The notes beneath the pieces are model-generated. The model made no database searches. It was not told where the DNA came from and saw only the letters and a program-made list of their open reading frames with translations. The position numbers and the translations under genes are program-made. A DNA stretch of 64,000 bases from Streptomonospora alba (lineage in GTDB: Bacteria > Actinomycetota > Actinomycetes > Streptosporangiales > Streptosporangiaceae): assembly GCF_000826685.1 (NCBI RefSeq), contig NZ_JROO01000042.1, forward strand, positions 1 to 64,000, read 5' to 3'. Numbering within the stretch: position 1 is the stretch's first letter; each line of letters opens with the position of its first letter. This document shows positions 9,147-18,714 of the stretch, one piece after another.

Positions 9147-9473
9147 ATGACCGATTCGTCCCCCGCAACCCCCGCTGAGAACCCCCCGGATACGGCCGAG
9201 GCCCCACTCGACTTCGACGTGGTGCTGCGCGGCTATGATCGCGCCCAAGTCATGTCCCTGCTTGAGACGATGCAGCGCAGCATCGCGGAGCCAGCCACCG
9301 GCGGCGCCATCACGCCCGCCCAGGCGCGCGAAGGGGCGGGGTTCGACGTCGTGCTGCGCGGCTACGACCGCGCCCAAGTGCACACCGCTTACGAGCGGCT
9401 GCTGAACCGCCTGGCACACGTGCACGGCGAGGCCGTCGGCGGCCCGGAGGGCGAGAAGCCGGCGCCAAACTGA
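9147..9473 (+). CDS. Small protein with two DivIVA-like motifs
   Basis: A 108-residue protein with two near-identical copies of FDVVLRGYDRAQV (about residues 22-34 and 67-79), each followed by a short helix. This motif resembles the N-terminal membrane-curvature-sensing segment of DivIVA/Wag31. No long coiled coil follows, unlike true DivIVA. I chose ATG at 9147 because of the -10 hexamer 6 nt upstream; ATG at 9129 is an alternative. The next gene downstream also consists of DivIVA-like repeats, so the pair may act together at poles or septa; that is inference. Confidence 0.78.
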   Translation: MTDSSPATPAENPPDTAEAPLDFDVVLRGYDRAQVMSLLETMQRSIAEPATGGAITPAQAREGAGFDVVLRGYDRAQVHTAYERLLNRLAHVHGEAVGGPEGEKPAPN

Positions 9474-9666
9474 GGAATCCGCCGACGAAGCGCAGCCCCG
9501 CGGCCGACACCGCGGGGCCGTCGGCGCCGCCGCCCCGGAATCCGCGGCTTCCGGCGGATCCGCTCGCGCCCCGCCACCCCGCCGCTCTCGGCCGGGCACC
9601 TGTGACCGGGGAGCCGACCGAGGAGTCTCCGCCCATGTCCCGTCGGAGAATCGGCACAATGTAGCC

Positions 9667-10437
9667 ATGCCTCTGACACCCGGTGACATACGAAACAAGC
9701 AATTCAACACGGTGCGCTTGCGCCCGGGCTACAACGAGGAAGACGTCGACGCGCTGCTGGATCGGGTCGAGGCCACGTTCGCGGGCCTACAGGGAGGTCT
9801 GCGCAGCGGGCCGCCCATGACCGCCGAAGAGGTCGAGCACGCGAAGTTCCGGACCACGCGGCTGAGTCCGGGGTACGACGAGGAGGAGGTCGACGCCTTT
9901 CTCGACATCGTCGCCGCCGAACTGCGGGCGCACGGCCTGAGCCGCCCTTCCGAGGCGGCCTGGCCCAGCACCGGGCCCCAGCCTCCGCAGCGGCCGCAAG
10001 GAGGGCCGCAGGCACCGCCTGCACGGCACGGCCCCGGGCCCGCCGACGGCCCGCCCCCTCCTCCGCCGCCTCCCGGCCCCCCGGCCCCTGCACCCCCGCC
10101 GGTCGGAGGGCCGCCCCGCCCTGTCGGCCCGCCGCCGTCGGCGCAGGGCGGGCGTCCGCCGCTGCGGCCGGAGGACATCCGCAACCAGCAGTTCTCCACG
10201 ACCCGGCTCACCACCGGATACCACGAGGAGGAGGTCGACGCCTTCCTGGACAGCGCCGAGGCCACGCTGGAGGCCCTGGTCCACGGCCACCCCGAGCGCG
10301 CGCCGCTGAGCGCCGCCCACGTGGATCGCGTCAAATTCTCCACAACGCGCGCCCGACCCGGTTACGACCCGGCTCAGGTCGACGCCTTCCTGGACTTCCT
10401 CGCCCAGGAGTTCCGCCACTACGAGGGCACCGAGTAG
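9667..10437 (+). CDS. Four-repeat DivIVA-motif protein with proline-rich linker
   Basis: A 256-residue protein containing four copies of a roughly 40-residue unit with the core IRNxQFxTxRLxPGYxEEEVDAFLD: two at the N-terminus (residues 6-30 and 57-82) and two at the C-terminus (about 170-197 and 217-243). They are split by an extremely proline-rich linker (about residues 98-165). Each unit looks like a DivIVA N-terminal domain without the coiled coil. The start has CACAAT at 9655-9660 and 6 nt before ATG, so it is probably leaderless. No enzymatic motif is present. A scaffold that binds several membrane or coiled-coil partners is a plausible but unproven role. Confidence 0.85.
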   Translation: MPLTPGDIRNKQFNTVRLRPGYNEEDVDALLDRVEATFAGLQGGLRSGPPMTAEEVEHAKFRTTRLSPGYDEEEVDAFLDIVAAELRAHGLSRPSEAAWPSTGPQPPQRPQGGPQAPPARHGPGPADGPPPPPPPPGPPAPAPPPVGGPPRPVGPPPSAQGGRPPLRPEDIRNQQFSTTRLTTGYHEEEVDAFLDSAEATLEALVHGHPERAPLSAAHVDRVKFSTTRARPGYDPAQVDAFLDFLAQEFRHYEGTE

Positions 10438-10440
10438 TGC

Positions 10441-10526
10441 GGGCCAGGGCACTGGAGGGCGGCGCAGTCCCGATCGCCGCGCTCCCGCGCCCTGGCCCGG
10501 CCCGCTGCGCCGCCCGCGGGCCGGGC
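10441..10526 (+). other. Overlapping RNA helices, terminator-like
   Basis: Directly after the DivIVA-motif gene three perfect helices overlap. H1 pairs 10441-10450 with 10489-10498 (10 bp), H2 pairs 10457-10467 with 10505-10515 (11 bp), and H3 pairs 10495-10505 with 10516-10526 (11 bp). H1 and H2 interleave as in a pseudoknot, and H3 excludes H1 while exposing the 3' strand of H2 in its loop. It may simply be a terminator in very GC-rich DNA. Confidence 0.5.
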
Positions 10527-10623
10527 GGTCCGCACGCACGGGCCGCACCGAAAGCGTCGCCCTCCGGACACGCTCGAATCTGCGCGCCTTGCATCCGATA
10601 CGGAAAGTAATATGCGGTAACTT

Positions 10624-10641
10624 GACGCACACGTGCGTGTC
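10624..10641. promoter_or_regulatory. Imperfect palindrome upstream of M48-like gene
   Basis: An 18-bp sequence centred on CACACGTG, matching its own reverse complement at 14 of 18 positions, lies 37 bp before the ATG at 10678 in an AT-richer stretch. It is a candidate operator; no regulator is assigned. Confidence 0.3.
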
Positions 10642-10677
10642 GGAACTGGCACGACGGACGCGGAGGAGGGCAGCACC

Positions 10678-11697
10678 ATGACGCACACAGCGGCCTCCGG
10701 CAGCGGTCAGCACCGCCTCCCACCGCTGCGCTCCACCGCGCGGTCGCGGTCGGGGCACACGGCCGCGACCCGGGCGCCCTCACCGCTCACCCGACAGGAA
10801 CCGCAGCTCGGCCCCACCCGAGCGGGCGGGGGCTCCGACCATGTCCCGCTGCGGGGGGCGCAGACCCCGCCCCGTTCCCAACCGCACGCCGGCGCGACGG
10901 CGCCGACCGATGCCCCATCCGTTTCCCGGCATCCCTGGGAGTGGCCGCTGACCGCAGCGGCGGTCCTGGTGACCGCGGCGGCACTGGCCACCGCCGTCCA
11001 CACCCTGTTGACAGCCCAAGGCGCAGTCTCCCTGGGGACCGCAGCGCTCGTGCTCGCCGGGGTCCCGGGCGGATGCTGGGCGTCGAGCGGACTGCGCCAC
11101 GCCCGTCAGCGGGCGCAGTCCGTCCGGATCTCTCCGACGCAGTTCCCCGAGGCCGACCACACGATCCGGCGACTGAGCGTCGATATGGGCCTGGCCCGCA
11201 CACCCGACGCCTATGTGTGCCCGGCTTCCGGCGGTCAGCGCGCCTGGGCCGCCGGGCACGGCAGGCGCGGCTACGTCGTCGTCCCGAGCGACTTGTTCGA
11301 GGCCGGCGGCAGGTTGCGCGACCCCGACGCGCTGCGCTTCGTGGTCGCCCACCAACTGGGCCACATCGCCGCCGGCCACGCGTCGTTCTGGCTGCGCGCG
11401 TCGACGGCGCTGGGGCGGCTGGTGCCCGTTCTGGGCTCGTCGCTGTCGCGGGCTGCGGAGTACACGGCCGACGACCACGCGCACGCGCACTGCCCTGAGG
11501 GCGTGCACGCGATCCGCGTGCTCGCCGGGGGCACGCGGCTGTACGCGCAGGTCAACATGAGCGAGATGGCCGAGCGGGCGCGCACCGACCGGGGGCCGTT
11601 CCTGCTCTTGTACAACCTGCTCTCCAGCCGGCCCGCCAACACCAAGCGCATGGCCGCCTTGCGCGATCGCACCCGCCCTGGACGCGTCTTCCTCTGA
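10678..11697 (+). CDS. M48-like membrane protein with altered HExxH motif
   Basis: A 339-residue protein related to M48 (HtpX-like) zinc peptidases. A Pro/Ser-rich N-terminal region of about 80 residues is followed by two hydrophobic segments (about residues 88-140), then the peptidase-like domain. The metal motif reads HQLGH (near residue 224) where peptidases have HExxH, so the catalytic Glu is Gln. The third-ligand motif SRAAEYTAD (near 258) is intact. It may therefore bind zinc but not cleave, or act as a scaffold. ATG at 10678 has GGAGGAG upstream; the frame extends to 10633 without a better start. The family link is firm and inactivity is inferred. Confidence 0.85.
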   Translation: MTHTAASGSGQHRLPPLRSTARSRSGHTAATRAPSPLTRQEPQLGPTRAGGGSDHVPLRGAQTPPRSQPHAGATAPTDAPSVSRHPWEWPLTAAAVLVTAAALATAVHTLLTAQGAVSLGTAALVLAGVPGGCWASSGLRHARQRAQSVRISPTQFPEADHTIRRLSVDMGLARTPDAYVCPASGGQRAWAAGHGRRGYVVVPSDLFEAGGRLRDPDALRFVVAHQLGHIAAGHASFWLRASTALGRLVPVLGSSLSRAAEYTADDHAHAHCPEGVHAIRVLAGGTRLYAQVNMSEMAERARTDRGPFLLLYNLLSSRPANTKRMAALRDRTRPGRVFL

Positions 11698-11721
11698 GCC
11701 GTCGGGGCGGGATCCGGTCGG

Positions 11722-12378
11722 CTAGGCGGTGGACTCCGGAGGCCGCGCGCTTCCGGAGTCCTCAGGCGTGAGCCCCGCCAGCAGCAGATCGGCGAAGTAG
11801 GCACCCACCTGCGCGCCGGTAAGCTCGCCGCCGGCGCGGTACCACGTGCTCAGATGGTGGACGGCCCCGAAGTACTGGGTGACGGCGACGTCGGCGGGCA
11901 CGTCGGCACGGAAGGCGCCGTGGCGCCGGCCTTCCTCGACGATCGCGCGGAAGCGCTCGTGGTACTGGCGGCGCTCCTTGCGCACGGCGATCTGACGGTC
12001 TTCGGAGAGCATGTGCAGCGAGCGGAAGAAGATCCGGGTGTCGTCGAGGTTGTCCACAGTGGTGTGCACGACGTCGGCCGCGGCGGCGTACAGACGCTCG
12101 CGCGCCGGCCCTTCGGCGGCGGCGAACCGGTTCAACCGCTCCATCTGCATCGCCAGCACACGCTGGTAGATCGCGTAGAGCAGGTCGTCCTTGGAGGTGA
12201 AGTAGTGGTACATCGCCCCCTTGGTCACCCCGGCGGCCGAGACCAGTTCCTGCACCGAGGTCCGCTCGAAGCCCTGCTCGGCGAAGAGCCGCGAGGCAGC
12301 CGACAGCAGCCGGTCGGGAACCGCGAGGCTGCGGTCGGGTGCGGTCGCCGACCGCTCGGAGCCGTCCGTATTCTGCAT
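11722..12378 (-). CDS. TetR-family transcriptional regulator
   Basis: A 218-residue TetR repressor. The DNA-binding domain (residues 18-70) contains FAEQGFERTSVQELVSAAGVTKGAMYHYFTSKDDLLYAIY, a typical helix-turn-helix with the GAMYHYF recognition stretch. The C-terminal domain begins with QMERLNRFAAAEGPARERL and resembles regulators of acyl-CoA or fatty-acid genes, though the ligand is unknown. ATG at 12378 follows a GGAAG site. A partial palindrome 58 bp upstream (12436-12449) looks like its own operator. It is convergent with the M48-like gene, with no co-directional partner nearby. Confidence 0.92.
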   Translation of the reverse strand: MQNTDGSERSATAPDRSLAVPDRLLSAASRLFAEQGFERTSVQELVSAAGVTKGAMYHYFTSKDDLLYAIYQRVLAMQMERLNRFAAAEGPARERLYAAAADVVHTTVDNLDDTRIFFRSLHMLSEDRQIAVRKERRQYHERFRAIVEEGRRHGAFRADVPADVAVTQYFGAVHHLSTWYRAGGELTGAQVGAYFADLLLAGLTPEDSGSARPPESTA

Positions 12379-12435
12379 GCGTCTTCCCGTCTTCCGGTCT
12401 GCCGCGTCGTCGAGAGCGAATCCCAGGATAGACAT

Positions 12436-12449
12436 ACCATCCGGTCGGT
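12436..12449. promoter_or_regulatory. Candidate TetR operator
   Basis: ACCATCCGGTCGGT matches its reverse complement at 10 of 14 positions and resembles the ACCGACCGGTCGGT-type boxes bound by several actinobacterial TetR regulators of acyl-CoA metabolism. It lies between the TetR gene start (12378) and the divergent DUF6504 gene. Autoregulation is inferred. Confidence 0.45.
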
Positions 12450-12672
12450 CGCCGCGCGCACACCCGACGGTCCGACACACCGCGGGCGCCCACCAGCGCG
12501 ACACGCCGGACCGCCGCCTCCGACCGACACCGATCTCGACGATGTTTGCGCAGGCCACGAGGGACACAGCAGGGCTTGTGATGCAGCCGCGGCGGCACGT
12601 GCACCGACACCGGCGCCCGGTACGGTCCTAGGCTGGTGGAGCCGTCGCGACACGCCCGAGGCCGATGCGAGA

Positions 12673-12694
12673 TCGAACCTTTGTTCGATACACT
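12673..12694 (+). promoter_or_regulatory. LexA (SOS) box and -10 of DUF6504 gene
   Basis: TCGAACctttGTTCGA at 12673-12688 is a perfect inverted repeat matching the actinobacterial LexA box (TCGAAC-N4-GTTCGA). Immediately after it, TACACT (12689-12694) can serve as the -10 hexamer, 6 nt before the GTG at 12701. LexA bound here would cover the core promoter. Confidence 0.85.
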
Positions 12695-12700
12695 CCTTAT

Positions 12701-12979
12701 GTGAGTCTTTACAACGAACGGATCGACGTCAGATCGACCACCGGCGGTCACCCCGCGTTCTTCGCCTGGCGCGACCGCACCTACCGTGTCCGGCGCGTCA
12801 TCGGCTCGTGGTGCTCGCCGGGTGAGCCCGCCTCCCGCGGGCGCGGCGCTCGGGCCACGGCCACCGAGGTACGGCTGGTCCGCGTGGCCGCCGAGTCTCC
12901 CGAGGGGGAGCACAGCATCGCCGACATCACCTGCGACGGCGCCTCCGGCAACTGGACCATGCGCCGCCTGTGGGACTGA
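12701..12979 (+). CDS. DUF6504 family protein, SOS-controlled
   Basis: A 92-residue protein with the DUF6504 signature FFAWRDRTYRVRRVIGSW and the closing strand GASGNWTMRRLWD, a small all-beta fold. In many actinobacteria this family neighbours or accompanies the mutagenic ImuA'/ImuB/DnaE2 translesion machinery, but here no polymerase gene is adjacent. A LexA box ends 12 nt before the GTG, and a -10 hexamer lies 6 nt before it, so the message is likely leaderless and DNA-damage-induced. I prefer GTG 12701 to the upstream ATG at 12665, which would sit ahead of the LexA box. Its role is unknown. Confidence 0.85.
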   Translation: MSLYNERIDVRSTTGGHPAFFAWRDRTYRVRRVIGSWCSPGEPASRGRGARATATEVRLVRVAAESPEGEHSIADITCDGASGNWTMRRLWD

Positions 12980-12980
12980 C

Positions 12981-13028
12981 CCGCCCGGCCGCCCGGCCGC
13001 CCGGCCGCAGTGCGCGGGACGGCCGGGC
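12981..13028. terminator. Tandem 8-mer and hairpin between convergent genes
   Basis: The 8-mer CCGCCCGG is repeated three and a half times (12981-13008). Its last copy can pair as GCCCGGCCG (12999-13007) with CGGCCGGGC (13020-13028); earlier copies could pair in register too. It lies between two convergent genes and probably acts as a terminator. Confidence 0.5.
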
Positions 13029-13051
13029 GCGCGGGCGTAGCAGGAGGCGGC

Positions 13052-13381
13052 TCAGACGTCGAGTTCGGTCTGTCCCCGGGGGACGCGGGCGCTGCGTCCG
13101 CCAGAGGCCCTCTTGAGGCAGCGACGGCAGGTCACCGGGTTCTCAGCCGGGTGCAGGCGCAACGGGTCGGCGGCGGCGCGGCATAGGACCGCAGGCACGC
13201 GCACGCCCGCCCACACGGTCTCCTCGACGGCGTGGACCACCGACGACGCGCCGATCGTGGCCCGGCCGCCCGTGAGTTCGCGCCGACGGCGCGCCAGGAC
13301 CGCGGCCAGATGCTCGACATCCGTCCCCGCCGCGCCGGAATCCTCGTTCGCCGGTCCGCTCACCCGACCAGCATCCCCCAT
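13052..13381 (-). CDS. Hypothetical protein with a CxxC motif
   Basis: A 109-residue protein I do not recognise by name. A central hydrophilic region is followed by a C-terminal patch, HPAENPVTCRRCLKR, whose CRRC pair and upstream His could bind a metal. The region upstream contains HLAAVLARRRRELTGGRATIGASSVVHAV, probably helical. No signal peptide or membrane segment is visible. The stop lies 53 bp before the NUDIX gene in the same direction, so the two may be cotranscribed with the NUDIX gene first. The start is uncertain; ATG at 13381 is simply the first one. Confidence 0.62.
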   Translation of the reverse strand: MGDAGRVSGPANEDSGAAGTDVEHLAAVLARRRRELTGGRATIGASSVVHAVEETVWAGVRVPAVLCRAAADPLRLHPAENPVTCRRCLKRASGGRSARVPRGQTELDV

Positions 13382-13433
13382 CGCACCGACATCGCGCAGC
13401 GGGGCCGGCGCCCCGGTCCGGTCGCGGAGGCGT

Positions 13434-13904
13434 TCACGGCTCCACGTAGTACGCGGGCCCCTCCTCGCGGGCGTGGGCGATGCGGCGCATGATCCGCTCG
13501 TTCATGGCGGGCAGCCGGTCCGGCGTGAACCAGCCGACCTCCAAGGATTCCTCCTCGTCGGGGCGCGCCCTCCCGCCCACCGGGCGGCAGCGGAAGGTGA
13601 CGTCCATGAACTGCACCCGGTCGCCGTTGCCGTAGGTGAACGGCGGCTCGGTGACCACGCCGGCGATCCGCTCGGGGACCACGTCGACGCCGGTCTCCTC
13701 GGCGACCTCGCGGACGAGTGCGGCGGCCGGCTGCTCACCGGGCTCCAGGATGCCGCCGGGGGTGCTCCAGCACCCGTCGTCCGCGCGCCGGTGCAGCAGG
13801 ATCTCCCCGGACTCCGCGACGACCACGGCCGTCACGCCCGTCAGCCATATCAGCTCGTGGCCGACGTGCTTGCGCAGGCGGAGGATGAAATCGGGTGTGG
13901 GCAT
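13434..13904 (-). CDS. NUDIX hydrolase
   Basis: A 156-residue pyrophosphohydrolase. The full Nudix box is present as GGILEPGEQPAA...REVAEETGV (residues 47-70) with all conserved Glu residues. The domain begins MPTPDFILRLRKHVGHELIWLTGVTAVVV, typical of NUDIX proteins acting on nucleoside diphosphate derivatives. The substrate cannot be told from sequence. ATG at 13904 has TAATGT 7 nt upstream (a -10-like hexamer on the minus strand), which suggests a leaderless message. The reading frame continues upstream to 14177 without family resemblance. Confidence 0.93.
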   Translation of the reverse strand: MPTPDFILRLRKHVGHELIWLTGVTAVVVAESGEILLHRRADDGCWSTPGGILEPGEQPAAALVREVAEETGVDVVPERIAGVVTEPPFTYGNGDRVQFMDVTFRCRPVGGRARPDEEESLEVGWFTPDRLPAMNERIMRRIAHAREEGPAYYVEP

Positions 13905-13969
13905 GGCTCCGACATTACCCAGCGCGGCGGAAAGCGCCCGCCCGGGATGGAGAGGTGCGTGCGTCGCCG

Positions 13970-14602
13970 TCAGTCGGCCGGGGGGCGCGTGTAGATGAGG
14001 GAGTAGCGCCAGAACAGCAGGCGGCGGATCCGGGCGCCCGGCAGGCGGAACCGGCTCGCGCGGCGGATCTCGGCCAGGCTCATCCGGGGCTCCCGCAGGG
14101 CTACGGGCGCTTCGGACGAGGGGGCGCGCACTCCGGTCGCGGCGCGGGCGGCGCGCAGACCGGCGCCGATCGCCCATTCCGGCGGCAGAGCGGCAGCGCT
14201 GACGGCGTAGTCGGCCGCGCTCTGCCGGCGGTACAGCCCGAGGACGGCCAGGACGCCGCCCGGCGCGAGACCGTTGGCCATGGCGCGCACCGATTCCGCG
14301 AAGTCCATGTGGTGGAGGCTCGCTACGGCGGAGACGAAGCCGTAGGCACCGGGAGCGATGCCGTAGTCGGCCAGGGCGGTATCCGTGTATCGGACGCCCA
14401 GCCGTCGCGGGGTGCGCTCACGTGCCTGTGCGATCGCGGCCGGGTCGGGATCGATCGCCTCGACCCGCGCGCAGCGGCCGGCGAGGCGGCGCGCGAAGGC
14501 GCCGGTACCGCAGCCGACGTCGAGCGCGCGCACGCAGTGATCGGGCACATGGCGCAGCAGGTGATCGTGGTAATGGGCGTTGTGGTTCCACGAGAGGTCC
14601 AC
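13970..14602 (-). CDS. SAM-dependent class I methyltransferase
   Basis: A 210-residue methyltransferase. Motif I is RALDVGCGTGAFARRL (residues 28-43), the acidic loop is EAIDPDP, and the post-motif region is SAVASLHHMDFAES followed by LAPGGVLAVLGLYR, all as in small-molecule methyltransferases of the UbiE/Methyltransf_11 type. GTG at 14602 has GGAG 6 nt upstream and gives the usual short N-terminus DLSWNHNAHYHDHLL; the frame extends 13 codons further to an ATG at 14641. The substrate is unknown. It is co-directional with, but about 65 bp from, the NUDIX gene. Confidence 0.9.
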   Translation of the reverse strand: MDLSWNHNAHYHDHLLRHVPDHCVRALDVGCGTGAFARRLAGRCARVEAIDPDPAAIAQARERTPRRLGVRYTDTALADYGIAPGAYGFVSAVASLHHMDFAESVRAMANGLAPGGVLAVLGLYRRQSAADYAVSAAALPPEWAIGAGLRAARAATGVRAPSSEAPVALREPRMSLAEIRRASRFRLPGARIRRLLFWRYSLIYTRPPAD

Positions 14603-14712
14603 GATGGCTCCGAGTGCACAGCGTGTGCGCTCGCACGGCACCGCGGCGGCCCCGGAATCCCGGGGCGCCGCGCGCCGCGGCGCGGTCGGCCATGGGGGCA
14701 GGGGCGGGTTGC

Positions 14713-15084
14713 TCAGCCCGCCTGCTGCTTGCTCTCCAGCAGCTCCATGGCGTTGACGGCCGCCGAAACGGAATTATGGACCGGAACCTGCCGGTGCAGT
14801 CCGACGAGGCGGACGACCTTGGTCACCCGTTCGTTCGGCGCGGCCAGCGCAAGGCTGCCACCGTGCTCCTTGACGGCGCGGTAGGCGTTGATGACGACGT
14901 TCAGGCCGCTGGAGTCCATGAACTCCAGCCCTGTCAGGTCGAGGATCAACCACGGTCCGTGTTTGTCGATCGCGGACAGGACATGCTCGTGGAGGTCGTC
15001 TGCGGTCGCGATGTCGAGGTCGCCCTCGACACTCACGATCACGCTGTGGTTCTCGACCCGGGTACTCAGCCCAAGCCTCTGCAC
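14713..15084 (-). CDS. STAS-domain anti-sigma factor antagonist
   Basis: A 123-residue single STAS domain protein. It shows the expected order: VENHSVIVSVEGDLDIATADDL, LILDLTGLEFMDSSGLNVVI with the phosphorylatable Ser in the DSSGL loop (near residue 54), and a final helix. Such proteins release sigma factors by binding and being phosphorylated by RsbW-type kinases. I chose GTG at 15084 because GGGAGGA lies 6 nt upstream; the in-frame GTG at 15090 abuts that site. No kinase gene is adjacent; an RsbW-like ATPase is encoded 48 kb away at 62852, and any partnership is speculative. Confidence 0.92.
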   Translation of the reverse strand: MQRLGLSTRVENHSVIVSVEGDLDIATADDLHEHVLSAIDKHGPWLILDLTGLEFMDSSGLNVVINAYRAVKEHGGSLALAAPNERVTKVVRLVGLHRQVPVHNSVSAAVNAMELLESKQQAG

Positions 15085-15395
15085 GTTCACTCCTCCCAGC
15101 CCCACGTGTCGATGAGGGGTCCCCTTGCTCACCCTACGGAAAACTGCGGATTTCGGTAGGGGTCCATCCGCGCTTCCTCTCGGCTGCGGCCGCCGACGGA
15201 GGGGTTCGCGGCGCGGCCGACGCCGACAGGGCGGACCACCGAGGCTCGGCCCTGTTTCCGTAAGCCTTCGACCACATACGGTATTAGCCCTGCCGTCCGA
15301 CGGGAATGCCGTAGCGCAAGTATTTTCTCCACATAAACGGCAATCCACCGCGCCGCTATTGTGACCTGTTTCATGCCCGGCGTCCAACCCCGTCA
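15085..15395. other. AT-richer upstream region of STAS gene
   Basis: A 311-bp region of visibly lower GC between the STAS gene and meaB. A frame on the minus strand from 15374 is open but has no ribosome site or family resemblance. It likely contains the STAS promoter; I could not find a convincing SigB-type or housekeeping promoter pair. Confidence 0.45.
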
Positions 15396-16466
15396 TCACG
15401 GGATTGGCGGACGATGTGATGAATCATTACCTTCGCCCGATTCGTCCGTACCCGTCGTGACCTGGCGGCCCGGTTCCGGGCTTCCGCCCGCGAACTCGGC
15501 GAGGATCCGCTCGGCCGCCAGTGTGGGAGTCAGCTCCCCCGCGCGGACTCCGTCCTCCAGGCGCGGTGTCTCCTCGCGCACTCGCGGGTGCGCCGTCAGG
15601 CTGTCCATCAGCCGGTCGCGCACCTGCGCCCACATCCAGTCGACCTGCTGGCGGCTGCGGCGCTCGGCGAACTCCCCGGCTTCCTCCAGCGCGCTGCGGT
15701 GGTCGCGGACGCTCTGCCAGAAACCGTCGAGGCCGTCGCCGGTCAACCCGCTGCAGGTCAGCACCGGCGGCCGCCAGGCCGGGTGCACCGGCTGCAGCAT
15801 CCGCAGCGCGCGGGACAGTTCGCGGGCGGCCTTGCGGGCGTCGGTCTCGTGCGGGCCGTCGGCCTTGTTCACCGCGACGAGGTCGACCAGCTCCAGCACG
15901 CCCTTCTTGATCCCCTGCAGCTGGTCGCCGGTGCGCGCAAGGGTCAGAAAGCAGAAGCAGTCGACCATGTTGGCCACGGCGACCTCGGACTGGCCCACGC
16001 CCACGGTCTCGACCAGCACCACGTCGAAGCCCGCGGCCTCCATCAGCACCATGGTCTCCCGAGTGGCACGGGCGACCCCGCCCAGCGTGCCCGCCGTGGG
16101 CGCCGGCCGCACGAACGCCTGCGGATCGACCGACAGCCGCTCCATGCGGGTCTTGTCGCCGAGGATGCTGCCGCCGCTGCGCGTGGACGAGGGGTCCACC
16201 GCCAGCACCGCCACCCGGTGGCCCTGCCCGGTGAGCCGGGCGCCCAAGGTGTCGATGAAGGTGGACTTGCCCACCCCCGGGACTCCCGTGATCCCGACGC
16301 GGTGGGCCTTGCCCGCGTGCGGCAGCAGCCGCACCAGCAGCTCCTGGGCCTGCTCGGCGTGGTCGGGCCGACGGGACTCCACCAGGGTGATGGCGCGGGC
16401 GAGCGTGGGGCGGTGCCCGGCCAGGACCCCCTCGGTGTAGGCGTCGATGTCGACGGTGCGGCTCAC
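15396..16466 (-). CDS. meaB: MeaB, methylmalonyl-CoA mutase G-protein chaperone
   Basis: A 356-residue GTPase of the MeaB/ArgK family that gates adenosylcobalamin loading and protects methylmalonyl-CoA mutase from inactivation. The P-loop is GITGVPGVGKSTFID (near residue 58), the switch region is VLAVDPSSTRSGGSILGDKTRM, and the base-recognition motif is VNKADG. The start is GTG at 16466 with GAGGAG 6 nt upstream. It is the third gene of the mutA-mutB-meaB operon, 31 bp after mutB. The tail after residue 330 is Ser/Asp-rich and not conserved. Confidence 0.95.
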   Translation of the reverse strand: MSRTVDIDAYTEGVLAGHRPTLARAITLVESRRPDHAEQAQELLVRLLPHAGKAHRVGITGVPGVGKSTFIDTLGARLTGQGHRVAVLAVDPSSTRSGGSILGDKTRMERLSVDPQAFVRPAPTAGTLGGVARATRETMVLMEAAGFDVVLVETVGVGQSEVAVANMVDCFCFLTLARTGDQLQGIKKGVLELVDLVAVNKADGPHETDARKAARELSRALRMLQPVHPAWRPPVLTCSGLTGDGLDGFWQSVRDHRSALEEAGEFAERRSRQQVDWMWAQVRDRLMDSLTAHPRVREETPRLEDGVRAGELTPTLAAERILAEFAGGSPEPGRQVTTGTDESGEGNDSSHRPPIP

Positions 16467-16497
16467 CGCGGCTCCTCGGCGGATCGCGCTGCGGACC

Positions 16498-18710
<2,213 letters not shown>

Positions 18711-18714
<4 letters not shown>

